Below, one piece after another: positions 48,060 through 55,719 of a stretch of 64,000 nt of DNA (positions are counted from its first letter, which is position 1; each line of letters opens with the position of its first letter). The position numbers and the translations under genes are program-made. The DNA lies in the NCBI RefSeq assembly GCF_001956585.1, contig NZ_MSRR01000009.1, forward strand, positions 1 to 64,000. Reading direction: 5' to 3'. This DNA comes from Actinomyces naeslundii. GTDB taxonomy: Bacteria; Actinomycetota; Actinomycetes; Actinomycetales; Actinomycetaceae. The notes under the pieces are model-generated. The model saw only the letters and a list, made by a program, of their open reading frames with translations, made no database searches and was not told the DNA's origin.

Positions 48060-49433
48060 CTACTCCCCCTTGAACTTCATGCCAGCGGTGAAGCCGAAGG
48101 GGTTGGCGGCGTAGTCGGCCAGGGTCTGCTCGTCGCGGGCGGCGAACTCGGCGTCGTCCTCGGGCAGCGGCTCCTCGACGTCGTCGACGGCGATCGCCTC
48201 CATCTCCTGGGTGTCCCCGACTCCGAGGTAGGCGCGCTCATCACGGTGCTGGGGCAGCACCGTGGCCACGTAGTCGTCCACCGCCTCCTGGGTGGTGACG
48301 TAGCGGTCCTGGGCCTCGGACATGTACCAGCGGTGCTCGAGGATCTCGTGGAAGATCTCCGCAGGCTCGAGCTTGCGGCGCATCTCGACGGGGACCGAGT
48401 GAATGGTGGGCTCGAAGACCTCCGCCAGCCAGGCATGGGCCACGAGCTCGATGGGGTCGTCGCTGCGTCCGGACATGGCCCGGTAGGCCTCCAGGTCGTT
48501 GAGCATGCGCTGGCCCTGGCGCTCCTGGACGTCCAGGCCGGTCAGCCTCATCACCTGCCGGTGGTAGTGGCCGGCGTCGACGACCTTGGGCTGGATGGTG
48601 ATGTGGTTGCCCTGAGAGTCCGTGTCCATGGTCAGCTCGGCGACGTCGTAGCCCAGCTCGTTGAGCTTCTGGACGCGGCGGCGCAGGCGCCAGCGCTCGT
48701 CCAGGGAGAAGGACTCCTCCGCGGTGAGGACGTCCCACAGCTCGGTGTACCGGCTGACGATCCGGTCCCCCACCTCGATGGTGTCCACGCTCGGCTCCAG
48801 CAGCGCACCGGCCTGCAGGTCCATGAGCTCGCCGATGATGTTGGTGCGGGCGATATCGATGTCGTAGAGACGCTTGCCGTCGGTGAGCCCCTCGGGGTGG
48901 AGCTCGCCGGTCTCGGCGTCCACGAGGTAGGCGGCGAAGGCGCCCGCGTCGCGGCGGAACAGCGTGTTGGACAGTGACACGTCCCCCCAGTAGAAGCCCA
49001 GCAGGTGCAGGCGCACCAGCAGCACGGCGAGCGCGTCGATGAGACGCGTGGCGGTCTCGGGGCGCATGTACTGGCTGAACAGGGCCCGGTAGGGCAGGGA
49101 GTAGGACAGGTGCTCGGTGATGAGCACCGAGTTGAGCTCCTCCCCGCTGACGCTGCGCCGGCCGGTGATGACCGCCGTCGGCTGCACGCAGGGCGCCTCC
49201 AGCCGGACCAGGTCCCGCAGGAGCTCGTACTCGCGGTGCGCCACGGACTCGCCGATCTCCTTGACGGCGATAACGCGCTCGGAGAGGTTGACGAAGCGCA
49301 CGATGTGGCGGGACAGACCACGGGGCAGCGCGGCGAGGACCTCGGTGGGCCACTCCTCCAGGGCCGTCTCCCAAGGGAGGTCGAGCAGCGCCGGGTCAAT
49401 CGTCGCTGCCGTGATCTTCATGGACTGGGGCAT
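48060..49433 (-). CDS. DUF4032 protein with kinase-like fold
   Basis: This 457-residue cytoplasmic protein is conserved in actinobacteria. The N-terminal part resembles a small-molecule or LPS kinase fold: VIAVKEIGESVAHREYELLRDL, then LVRLHLLGFYWGDVSLSNTLF, where the loop GDVSLSN takes the place of a catalytic HxDxxxxN. AYLVDAETGE supplies a DFG-like Asp. The DUF4032 domain follows (about 260-415; VVDAGHYHRQVMRLTGLDVQE). No substrate is known. Confidence 0.83.
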   Translation of the reverse strand: MPQSMKITAATIDPALLDLPWETALEEWPTEVLAALPRGLSRHIVRFVNLSERVIAVKEIGESVAHREYELLRDLVRLEAPCVQPTAVITGRRSVSGEELNSVLITEHLSYSLPYRALFSQYMRPETATRLIDALAVLLVRLHLLGFYWGDVSLSNTLFRRDAGAFAAYLVDAETGELHPEGLTDGKRLYDIDIARTNIIGELMDLQAGALLEPSVDTIEVGDRIVSRYTELWDVLTAEESFSLDERWRLRRRVQKLNELGYDVAELTMDTDSQGNHITIQPKVVDAGHYHRQVMRLTGLDVQERQGQRMLNDLEAYRAMSGRSDDPIELVAHAWLAEVFEPTIHSVPVEMRRKLEPAEIFHEILEHRWYMSEAQDRYVTTQEAVDDYVATVLPQHRDERAYLGVGDTQEMEAIAVDDVEEPLPEDDAEFAARDEQTLADYAANPFGFTAGMKFKGE

Positions 49434-49635
49434 GTCTTTATTCTTTCAGGCCAGGGCCCTCTTCGCCTTTCAAAGTGTGAGTAGCGGCCCACACCCTTAA
49501 AGCCGTCGAGAACGATCCGGTTCTCACCGCGCGGCAGACGTTCGCGGTCCAGTATTCCCACGAGGCTGCGCCGCCACCCTCCGGCCCGCCAGATCACTCC
49601 GGCCGGCGCGACTCGGCCTCGCCTTGGTGAGCGCG

Positions 49636-49675
49636 ACGACGGCGCCGCTCCCGGGCAGGGGAACGGCGCCGTCGT
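49636..49675 (-). terminator. Hairpin terminator after the ABC ATPase gene
   Basis: ACGACGGCGCCG and CGGCGCCGTCGT form a perfect 12-bp stem with a 16-nt loop, 12 nt beyond the stop of the ATPase gene. Confidence 0.8.
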
Positions 49676-49686
49676 ACTCAGCATCC

Positions 49687-50814
49687 TCAGGCGGGCAGGC
49701 GCTTGCCTGTGGAGGCGGAGAAGATGTGCTCCTGGCCGGGGCGGATCCGCACGTAGACGGTCTCGCCCGGCTCGGGGGCGGTGCGCGGAGGCACGCGCAC
49801 GATGATCTGGCTGGAGTCCTCACCGGATCCGAGCTTGGCCTCGGAGTCCTCAGCACCCACGAGCTCGCCGTAGATGTAGGCGTCGGAGCCCAGCTCCTCG
49901 ACGAAGGACAGGCGCACCGGGATGGAGTGCTCGTCCTGGGCGGAGACGACGTCGAGCGACTCGGGCCGGAACCCGATGGTCACCTTGCCGCCGTCCTCGG
50001 GGGTGATGGCGTCCAGGGTCGCCTTGGACAGCTGGATCTTGGCGGCGCCGACGGTGGCGACGTCGCCCTTGACCGTGAACTGCCCCAGGTTCATGGCCGG
50101 CGAGCCGATGAAGCCGGCGACGAACTCGTTGGCGGGGTGGTCGTACATCTCGCGCGGGGTGCCGACCTGCTGGAGCACGCCGTCCTTGAGGACCGCGATG
50201 CGGTCCCCCATGGTGAGGGCCTCGGTCTGGTCGTGGGTGACGTAGACCGTGGTGACGCCCAGTGAGCGCTGGAGCGAGGCGATTTGGGTACGGGTCTGGA
50301 CACGTAGCTTGGCGTCCAGGTTGGACAGCGGCTCGTCCATGAGGAATACCTTGGGCTTGCGCACGATGGCGCGCCCCATGGCCACACGCTGACGCTGACC
50401 ACCCGAGAGCGCCTTGGGCTTGCGGTCCAGGTACTCGGTCAGGCCCAGGATCTTGGCGGCCTCACGCACGCGCTTGTCGATCTCGGCCTTGGGAGTGCCC
50501 GCGATCTTCAGGGCGAAGCCCATGTTGTCGTGGACGGTCATGTGCGGGTAGAGCGCGTAGTTCTGGAAGACCATGGCAATGTCACGGTCCTTGGGCTGAA
50601 CATCGGTGACGTCGCGGTCACCAATAAGGATGCGACCGGCGTTGACGTCCTCCAGACCAGCGAGCATGCGCAGGGAGGTGGACTTACCGCAGCCGGAGGG
50701 GCCAACGAGGACGAGAAACTCGCCATCGGCGATCTCGAGGTTGAGAGCGTCCACACTGGGGCGGTCATTGCCCGGGTAAATACGCGTGGCGTTCTCGAAA
50801 GTAACAGTTGCCAT
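49687..50814 (-). CDS. Multi-sugar ABC transporter ATPase (MsiK/UgpC/MalK type)
   Basis: This 375-residue nucleotide-binding subunit energises several carbohydrate importers. Walker A GPSGCGKST is near residue 38, the Q loop VFQNYALYPHM near 82, the signature LSGGQRQRVAMGRA near 135, and Walker B VFLMDEPLSNLD near 155, with H loop YVTHDQ. The C-terminal OB-type regulatory domain (about 240-375) matches the MalK/MsiK branch. No permease or binding-protein genes lie beside it. That fits MsiK, a shared ATPase serving transporters elsewhere in the genome. Confidence 0.93.
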   Translation of the reverse strand: MATVTFENATRIYPGNDRPSVDALNLEIADGEFLVLVGPSGCGKSTSLRMLAGLEDVNAGRILIGDRDVTDVQPKDRDIAMVFQNYALYPHMTVHDNMGFALKIAGTPKAEIDKRVREAAKILGLTEYLDRKPKALSGGQRQRVAMGRAIVRKPKVFLMDEPLSNLDAKLRVQTRTQIASLQRSLGVTTVYVTHDQTEALTMGDRIAVLKDGVLQQVGTPREMYDHPANEFVAGFIGSPAMNLGQFTVKGDVATVGAAKIQLSKATLDAITPEDGGKVTIGFRPESLDVVSAQDEHSIPVRLSFVEELGSDAYIYGELVGAEDSEAKLGSGEDSSQIIVRVPPRTAPEPGETVYVRIRPGQEHIFSASTGKRLPA

Positions 50815-51183
50815 GGGTGGTGCTTCCCTTCACCGGCAGGTACGTGCCGGACGATCCGTCGTGAAAGGTGCCGATGCGTGTCCGCATTGACACGTGCCCC
50901 GGTCAGCCATTCGACCGTGGACGGGCTCATCTTGGCACAGGTTCCCCGCTTTGACCAGCGATTCACAGTGAACTTTCAGCGTGATCCTCTCTGGCAGTGC
51001 CGCCCCAGGGCCATGCCTGTTCGGTGTAGACCTCCCCATCCCCGGCGACGACGGCGCACTCCCCACTGCCGAGAATGCGGCTCCAGTACTGGGCTTTCTC
51101 CCGCGACATGCCCCACAGCCGGGCGAAGAGCCCCACAGAGCCGAGGTGCCCGCGAGCCGAAACAGCCCGGTACTGTGGGGGCC
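50815..51183. other. Divergent promoter region, ABC ATPase and Ser/Thr kinase
   Basis: This 369-bp gap has no supported gene. It must contain both promoters. CAGCGATTCACAGTGAACTT near 50957 contains a short imperfect palindrome (TTCACAGTGAA), a possible operator for the ATPase gene. Confidence 0.4.
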
Positions 51184-53280
51184 ATGACGCAGAACTTCGA
51201 CGCGCACCCGGGCGAACCGGTCACCCTGAACAAATTGCGCGCAGGCACCCTGGTGGGGGGCTACCGGCTTCTGCGTCGCCTGGGCGCCGGAGGAATGGGT
51301 GTGGTCTGGGAGGCCACCGACGAGGGCGGCCGCCACGTGGCCATGAAGATCCTTCACCCCCAGATCGCCGCGGATCCCACGGCCCGGCGTCGTCTGGACC
51401 GTGAGGCCAGCGTCCTGGCCCGGGTGAGGGACACCCGGGTGGCCCGCATCCTGGACATCGAGACCGGGGACGGCTCTGTGGGCATCACCTTCGTCATCAC
51501 CGAGCTCGTCGAGGGTCCCACCCTCCAGCACGAGGTGGAGCACGAGGGCGTCTACGACCTGACCACCGACGCCCGGGACCTCGCCGACCTGGCTCACGGC
51601 CTGGTCGACTCGCTGCGCGCGGTCCACTCCGCAGGGGTCATCCATCGCGACCTCAAGCCCTCCAACGTCATGCTCGGCGCGCAGGGGCCGGTTCTCATCG
51701 ACTTCGGCATCGCCCAGGTGGCCGACGACGTCCGACTCACCCAGACCGGTCAGGTCACGGGCACACCGGGCTTCATCCCCCCGGAGATGCTCGACGGAGG
51801 GGAGCCGACCGCCGACGTCGACTGGTACGCCTGCGCGGGCGTGCTTCTGTTCACCGTCACCGGACTGGCCCCCTTCGGTTCGGGGGCCTGGCAGGTGGTC
51901 TTCCGACGCGTCTACGCGGGCACCCCGGAACTGGGGAACCTGGAGCAGGAGAATCCGGCGCTGGCGCGCGCCTTCACGGCGGCACTGGCCCCGGAGGTGG
52001 AGAATCGCCTGGGCCCGGACGGCCTGTTGGAAGTGCTCGATGAGATCGCCGAGGGCGGCACCGGCCAGGAGGCCGTCGACCGGCTTCTGGGGCCGGAGGA
52101 GACTGATCCCGGTCCCGAGGAATCGGAGACGAGCACCAGCACCTTCGTCCCGGGCTACGGCGTCACGCCGGGCTCGGGCTACGGGTCCTCGTCGGGGTAC
52201 GGCTCGGTTCAGGGGGCCCCTTATGACGCTCGCAGCGCGGCCTCGGCCTCCCCGGCCGCCTACGGCAGCCCCGTCTCCGCACCCTCCGGTGCCGAGGGCG
52301 GGTACGGCTACAGCGCCCCGTCGGCGTCATCTGCCGCATCGGTTCAGCCCCCGCCCGCCATTCCGCCTCGGTCGTGGTACCACAACGGCCCCTCAATGCC
52401 GATGGGATCGGCGCAGTCGATGCAGTACGGCGTCGGGGGTCCCGCCCCCGTAGCACCGTCAGGGGCCTATCCTCGCCCCGCGCCGTCCGGGCAGGTGCCG
52501 ATGTTCCCCTATTCGGGAAGCCAGCCGACAGCTTCTCCGACCGGCTACGCCCAACCTGCTGCCCCCCTGGCGGCGATGCCCACGGCCGGCGCGATGGCGG
52601 GTCCCATGGCGACCGGTCCCCAGCCGTCACAGATTCGTCGGTTCAGCGATCCTGCCCGAGCAGGTGACCTGCCCGAGTGGGCACGTGAGCCGGAGCGCCA
52701 CCCGAAGGTGATGATGGCCCTGTGGTTCGCGCTGTCCGCCGCGAGCTTCTCAAGACCGGGGTGGTTGGCGATCATTACGGCACTTCTGACCGTGGTTGCC
52801 GGCACTGTGGGCCGTGCTCAGGATGCTCGACGCTGGAACCGGCTCCAGCGCGGCGCCGCCTCGTCGGCCGATACCTCCCGCATGTGGGCGGCGACCCCAT
52901 GGTATTTATTGCGCTCGATGCTATCCGTGGGTTTCGCTTTTATTCTGGCACTGGGATCCGCGGCCATCATCTTAATCGTTTTCCAGAGGTCTGGAATAAT
53001 GGAGGACAACTCCCCGGTTTTCGGTTCAATGTACTTGCTCACCCGTTTCGTCATCTTCTTCCTGATCGAGGCTTCCACCTACCTCTTCATCCTGTGGATG
53101 GCACCATGGGGTGCCGCAACCCGAAGAGGTGGCGCCCATATCATCAACATGATCGTTCCCAGCGATCGCGGCAGAAAACGTATGGTGGTAGGACTGATCG
53201 TCGTCGGAGTCATTCTGCTCCTGATGAGTCTCGCCGGGGCGATGCCGAATCCCAGCATGGCACCATTCGCTGGAAACTAA
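51184..53280 (+). CDS. Membrane-anchored Ser/Thr protein kinase
   Basis: This 698-residue kinase has its catalytic domain at about 20-270. The P-loop is LGAGGMGVVWEA, the Lys is in VAMKIL, the catalytic loop is HRDLKPSNVML and the magnesium loop is IDFGIAQV, with activation segment GTPGFIPPEML; all key residues are intact. A long Gly/Ser/Tyr/Pro-rich linker (about 320-480) follows. The C-terminal 200 residues contain about four hydrophobic helices and no extracellular PASTA sensor. That differs from PknB and resembles kinases whose membrane end is a multi-span domain. Base composition drops noticeably from about 52900 onward. Confidence 0.9.
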   Translation: MTQNFDAHPGEPVTLNKLRAGTLVGGYRLLRRLGAGGMGVVWEATDEGGRHVAMKILHPQIAADPTARRRLDREASVLARVRDTRVARILDIETGDGSVGITFVITELVEGPTLQHEVEHEGVYDLTTDARDLADLAHGLVDSLRAVHSAGVIHRDLKPSNVMLGAQGPVLIDFGIAQVADDVRLTQTGQVTGTPGFIPPEMLDGGEPTADVDWYACAGVLLFTVTGLAPFGSGAWQVVFRRVYAGTPELGNLEQENPALARAFTAALAPEVENRLGPDGLLEVLDEIAEGGTGQEAVDRLLGPEETDPGPEESETSTSTFVPGYGVTPGSGYGSSSGYGSVQGAPYDARSAASASPAAYGSPVSAPSGAEGGYGYSAPSASSAASVQPPPAIPPRSWYHNGPSMPMGSAQSMQYGVGGPAPVAPSGAYPRPAPSGQVPMFPYSGSQPTASPTGYAQPAAPLAAMPTAGAMAGPMATGPQPSQIRRFSDPARAGDLPEWAREPERHPKVMMALWFALSAASFSRPGWLAIITALLTVVAGTVGRAQDARRWNRLQRGAASSADTSRMWAATPWYLLRSMLSVGFAFILALGSAAIILIVFQRSGIMEDNSPVFGSMYLLTRFVIFFLIEASTYLFILWMAPWGAATRRGGAHIINMIVPSDRGRKRMVVGLIVVGVILLLMSLAGAMPNPSMAPFAGN

Positions 53281-53442
53281 GCTTCCCGCTCAAGTGCACC
53301 TGCGCCACCTCTACTGACAATAACCACGGCAAGTCCCAGGCGCCGAGCCGGCCACTCACCAGGGACGGACCATCTCGCCGGGTCAGCCTCCAGCGCTTCT
53401 GGCAGCACCGTGTAGCAGCTACCCGAAGACGCCCCACCCCCT

Positions 53443-54021
53443 CTACGCATCGACCTGGCCGGAGGCATCCGAGCCAGACCGCTCCCCCGTCACCTCGGCA
53501 GCCCCTGCCGCCTCAGCCTTCTTCCTAGCCCGCCGCTCACGATCCCGCTGACGACGACGCTCCCGCCTCTCGGCCTCCTTGTGATACGCAGCAGCCTTGA
53601 CCGCCATCCACTCCGGAACCCACTGCGGATCCCGCGGAAACTGATCCAGCTCAAACGCAGCATCCCCATCACCCACCGGATCACTACCAATCACCGGCTC
53701 ACGCATCCAGTCACACTCCTGATGCAGCACCCCATCAGAAGCCTCCATCCACAAATGCGACCACAACCAGGCACCCCGATGCGGATCCGCCTGAGACGGA
53801 CGAACGTCATGAAGCGCGAACCTCACCTCACGCGAAGGACGGACAGACTGCTCCCGCCCTTGCTCATCAATCAACCAGTATTCGATCTCTCCCGTTAGAT
53901 GAATAGCATTACAGTACACATCAACCCGACGACCACCACTCTCAATTAACCAACCTCGCAGCAACCCCTCATAACGACCTAATGGATCTGACGACACCTG
54001 GGATTCTTCTGACACAATCAA
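53443..54021 (-). CDS. Putative immunity protein 2 for the endonuclease-type toxin
   Basis: This 192-residue cytoplasmic protein is paralogous to the one at 55165. Shared parts are AIHLTGEIEYWL, SDGVLHQECDWMREP, FELDQFPRDPQWVPEWMAVK and a very basic tail (RRERRRQRDRERRARKK). The N-terminal half and a loop near 118 differ. It overlaps the end of the detached toxin tail by 4 nt (ATGA type), the same coupling as in the first pair. No family is recognised. The role is inferred from position and pairing. Confidence 0.75.
   Translation of the reverse strand: MIVSEESQVSSDPLGRYEGLLRGWLIESGGRRVDVYCNAIHLTGEIEYWLIDEQGREQSVRPSREVRFALHDVRPSQADPHRGAWLWSHLWMEASDGVLHQECDWMREPVIGSDPVGDGDAAFELDQFPRDPQWVPEWMAVKAAAYHKEAERRERRRQRDRERRARKKAEAAGAAEVTGERSGSDASGQVDA
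53516..53665 (-). repeat. 150-bp near-identical segment shared by the immunity genes, copy 1
   Basis: This matches 55217-55366 with one visible mismatch (G/A in the CCCGCCGCTC stretch), much higher identity than the 5' halves of the same genes. Confidence 0.85.
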
Positions 54022-54557
54022 TCTCCTTTAGACCGAGGGGGAACATTCTCAAATGGACGAGACCGCAACGCCCCATTGGAGTCAGTCCAACTTGCTTCGA
54101 ACCTGGTAGGGACTTTCTCACTGTTGGCAAGCTTGGCGGGATCGGCTGGGTCCGGGTAGTCGAACTCCAGAACCAACTTGTTGAAGTCACCTGGAGAACC
54201 GACCACTTCCTCCTCAAACAACTTGAACGACTCCATGTCGCTATCGACGCGGTACTGGTTGACCTCCTCCAGCATCGCTATCGTGTTGATCTCCTCCGAC
54301 GGACCACCAGACCGCGCACCGGCAACATGACCGCCGTTATACGTCGTGTCATACTCCGAGGCTAGTTCGTTACCGTAGTCCTTGACGTGTCCCTGTACTG
54401 AATCTGACCGACACCGGAACCTCTCGGCAACGTCGCCCAACATGTCCACCTCCAAGAGCAGTGTTCGAGGCCACGCATCGGTCGTGTGGTGGAACCGCCC
54501 ATCCACCGTATACGTCGCATTCGGCAACGAATGATGTAGACCCGGATCTGCACTCAC
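54018..54557 (-). CDS. Detached endonuclease toxin tail (5'-truncated, frameshifted cassette)
   Basis: This 179-residue open frame corresponds to the last 180 residues of the effector at 55716. NATYTVDGRFHHTTDAW, INTIAMLEEVNQYRVDSD and the ESFKLFEEEVVGSPGDF segment are shared. The parent's active-site region GGHMAGDRFGGP reads GGHVAGARSGGP here, so the His is kept but a conserved Asp and Phe are lost. Homology to the parent continues upstream of the GTG start in another frame (MRYVEAGSRVMTGE against VRHVETNSRTVTGE), showing an indel. It is thus a displaced fragment of a larger toxin gene, either a silent cassette or decaying. Confidence 0.78.
   Translation of the reverse strand: MSADPGLHHSLPNATYTVDGRFHHTTDAWPRTLLLEVDMLGDVAERFRCRSDSVQGHVKDYGNELASEYDTTYNGGHVAGARSGGPSEEINTIAMLEEVNQYRVDSDMESFKLFEEEVVGSPGDFNKLVLEFDYPDPADPAKLANSEKVPTRFEASWTDSNGALRSRPFENVPPRSKGD
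54092..54278 (-). repeat. 187-bp near-identical segment shared by the toxin tails, copy 1
   Basis: This matches 55787-55973 with only a few substitutions, while flanking parts of the tails diverge more. Confidence 0.85.
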
Positions 54558-54645
54558 CCGTCATCACCCGAGAGCCCGCCTCCACATACCGCACCCCATC
54601 GTGACAACAAAACCGCTCAACGACATATCCATCAACACCTGACGG

Positions 54646-55164
54646 TCAGCGAAAAAAGGGGATCCCTCCGAAACGGGTGACCCCACCACGATAGGCCCTG
54701 ATCCCCTGGGCGATACACACCACGAAATGAGCCACCAGCAGCACCAGCCAGAACAACGCCGGCAAACCCCACGGAAACAGCGGCACACGCTCCCCCGCCC
54801 CGAACACCACCTGCACGATATACAGCTGGGCCCCGATCAGTAACACCTCACCCAGCAGGAACGTCAGCCCCCAACTCGCCGCCCGACAACGATTCGTCCG
54901 TTCCGGCTCCAGCAGGCCCCTGCTACCCCGCAGGCCAGCAACCATCATCACCACCGGCCCCAGCACCAGATTCACACCCGGAACCGCCACCAGCACCAGC
55001 AACCCCGCAAACCACGCCCCCGCACCCGACGAGCCGCCGCCCCCGTAACCAGGCACCGCCCCGCCCCGCGCAGGATCAGGACCCGCCCCAGCCTGCAACG
55101 CCAACCAATCACCAGGCGACCTACCAGCCCCCAACTGCCCAGCACCGCCCACGCCGGAGCTCAC
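54646..55164 (-). CDS. Small multi-span membrane protein in the toxin cassette
   Basis: This 172-residue protein has a Gly/Ala-rich N-terminus, then hydrophobic helices near 48-78 (GAWFAGLLVLVAVPGVNLVL), 95-120 and 130-155 (ALFWLVLLVAHFVVCIAQGI). It has the style of small DUF4870/interbacterial-cassette membrane proteins, but no family is assigned. Its GTG start abuts the TAG stop of the immunity gene directly, so the two are coupled. It may be a second antidote at the membrane, part of the cassette, or unrelated. Confidence 0.65.
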   Translation of the reverse strand: MSSGVGGAGQLGAGRSPGDWLALQAGAGPDPARGGAVPGYGGGGSSGAGAWFAGLLVLVAVPGVNLVLGPVVMMVAGLRGSRGLLEPERTNRCRAASWGLTFLLGEVLLIGAQLYIVQVVFGAGERVPLFPWGLPALFWLVLLVAHFVVCIAQGIRAYRGGVTRFGGIPFFR

Positions 55165-55719
55165 CTACTCACCACCAGAGTGCTCCTCAGCCCCCTGCGC
55201 GGCCTCAGCCTCCTGAGCCTTCTTCCTAGCCCGACGCTCACGATCCCGCTGACGACGACGCTCCCGCCTCTCGGCCTCCTTGTGATACGCAGCAGCCTTG
55301 ACCGCCATCCACTCCGGAACCCACTGCGGATCCCGCGGAAACTGATCCAGCTCAAACGCAGCATCCTTGTTACTGCGGGAGCGAGCTCCAATGATCGGTT
55401 CACGCATCCAGTCACACTCCTGATGCAGCACCCCATCAGAAGCCTCCATCCAAAAATGCGACCACAACCACGCACCCCGACACGGATCCGCCTGAGCGGG
55501 ACGAAGATCATCCATCGCGAAATTAATTTTGCTAGGAAGACGAACAGACTCCTGCTGCCCACCATCCACAGTTAACCAGTGCTCAACTTCCCCGGTCAAA
55601 TGAATCGCATTGTAGTACGTATCAACACGCTGCCCCCCAGCTTCAGCGAGCCAATCCCTCAGAAGCTTCTCAACTTTCTGGTAAACAGCGGAATATCCAA
55701 CCTCATTTTGAGACATCAC
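55165..55719 (-). CDS. Putative immunity protein 1 for the type VII endonuclease effector
   Basis: This 184-residue cytoplasmic protein overlaps the effector stop codon by 4 nt, the usual toxin-immunity coupling. It has no signal or membrane segment. It shares FELDQFPRDPQWVPEWMAVK and a highly basic helix-rich tail with the paralogue at 53443. The N-terminal 60 residues and the loop IGARSRSNKDAAF differ, which are candidates for toxin specificity. The family is not recognised. Confidence 0.78.
   Translation of the reverse strand: MMSQNEVGYSAVYQKVEKLLRDWLAEAGGQRVDTYYNAIHLTGEVEHWLTVDGGQQESVRLPSKINFAMDDLRPAQADPCRGAWLWSHFWMEASDGVLHQECDWMREPIIGARSRSNKDAAFELDQFPRDPQWVPEWMAVKAAAYHKEAERRERRRQRDRERRARKKAQEAEAAQGAEEHSGGE
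55217..55366 (-). repeat. 150-bp near-identical segment shared by the immunity genes, copy 2
   Basis: This is the second copy of 53516-53665, encoding the conserved Trp/Pro motif and basic tail. Confidence 0.85.
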
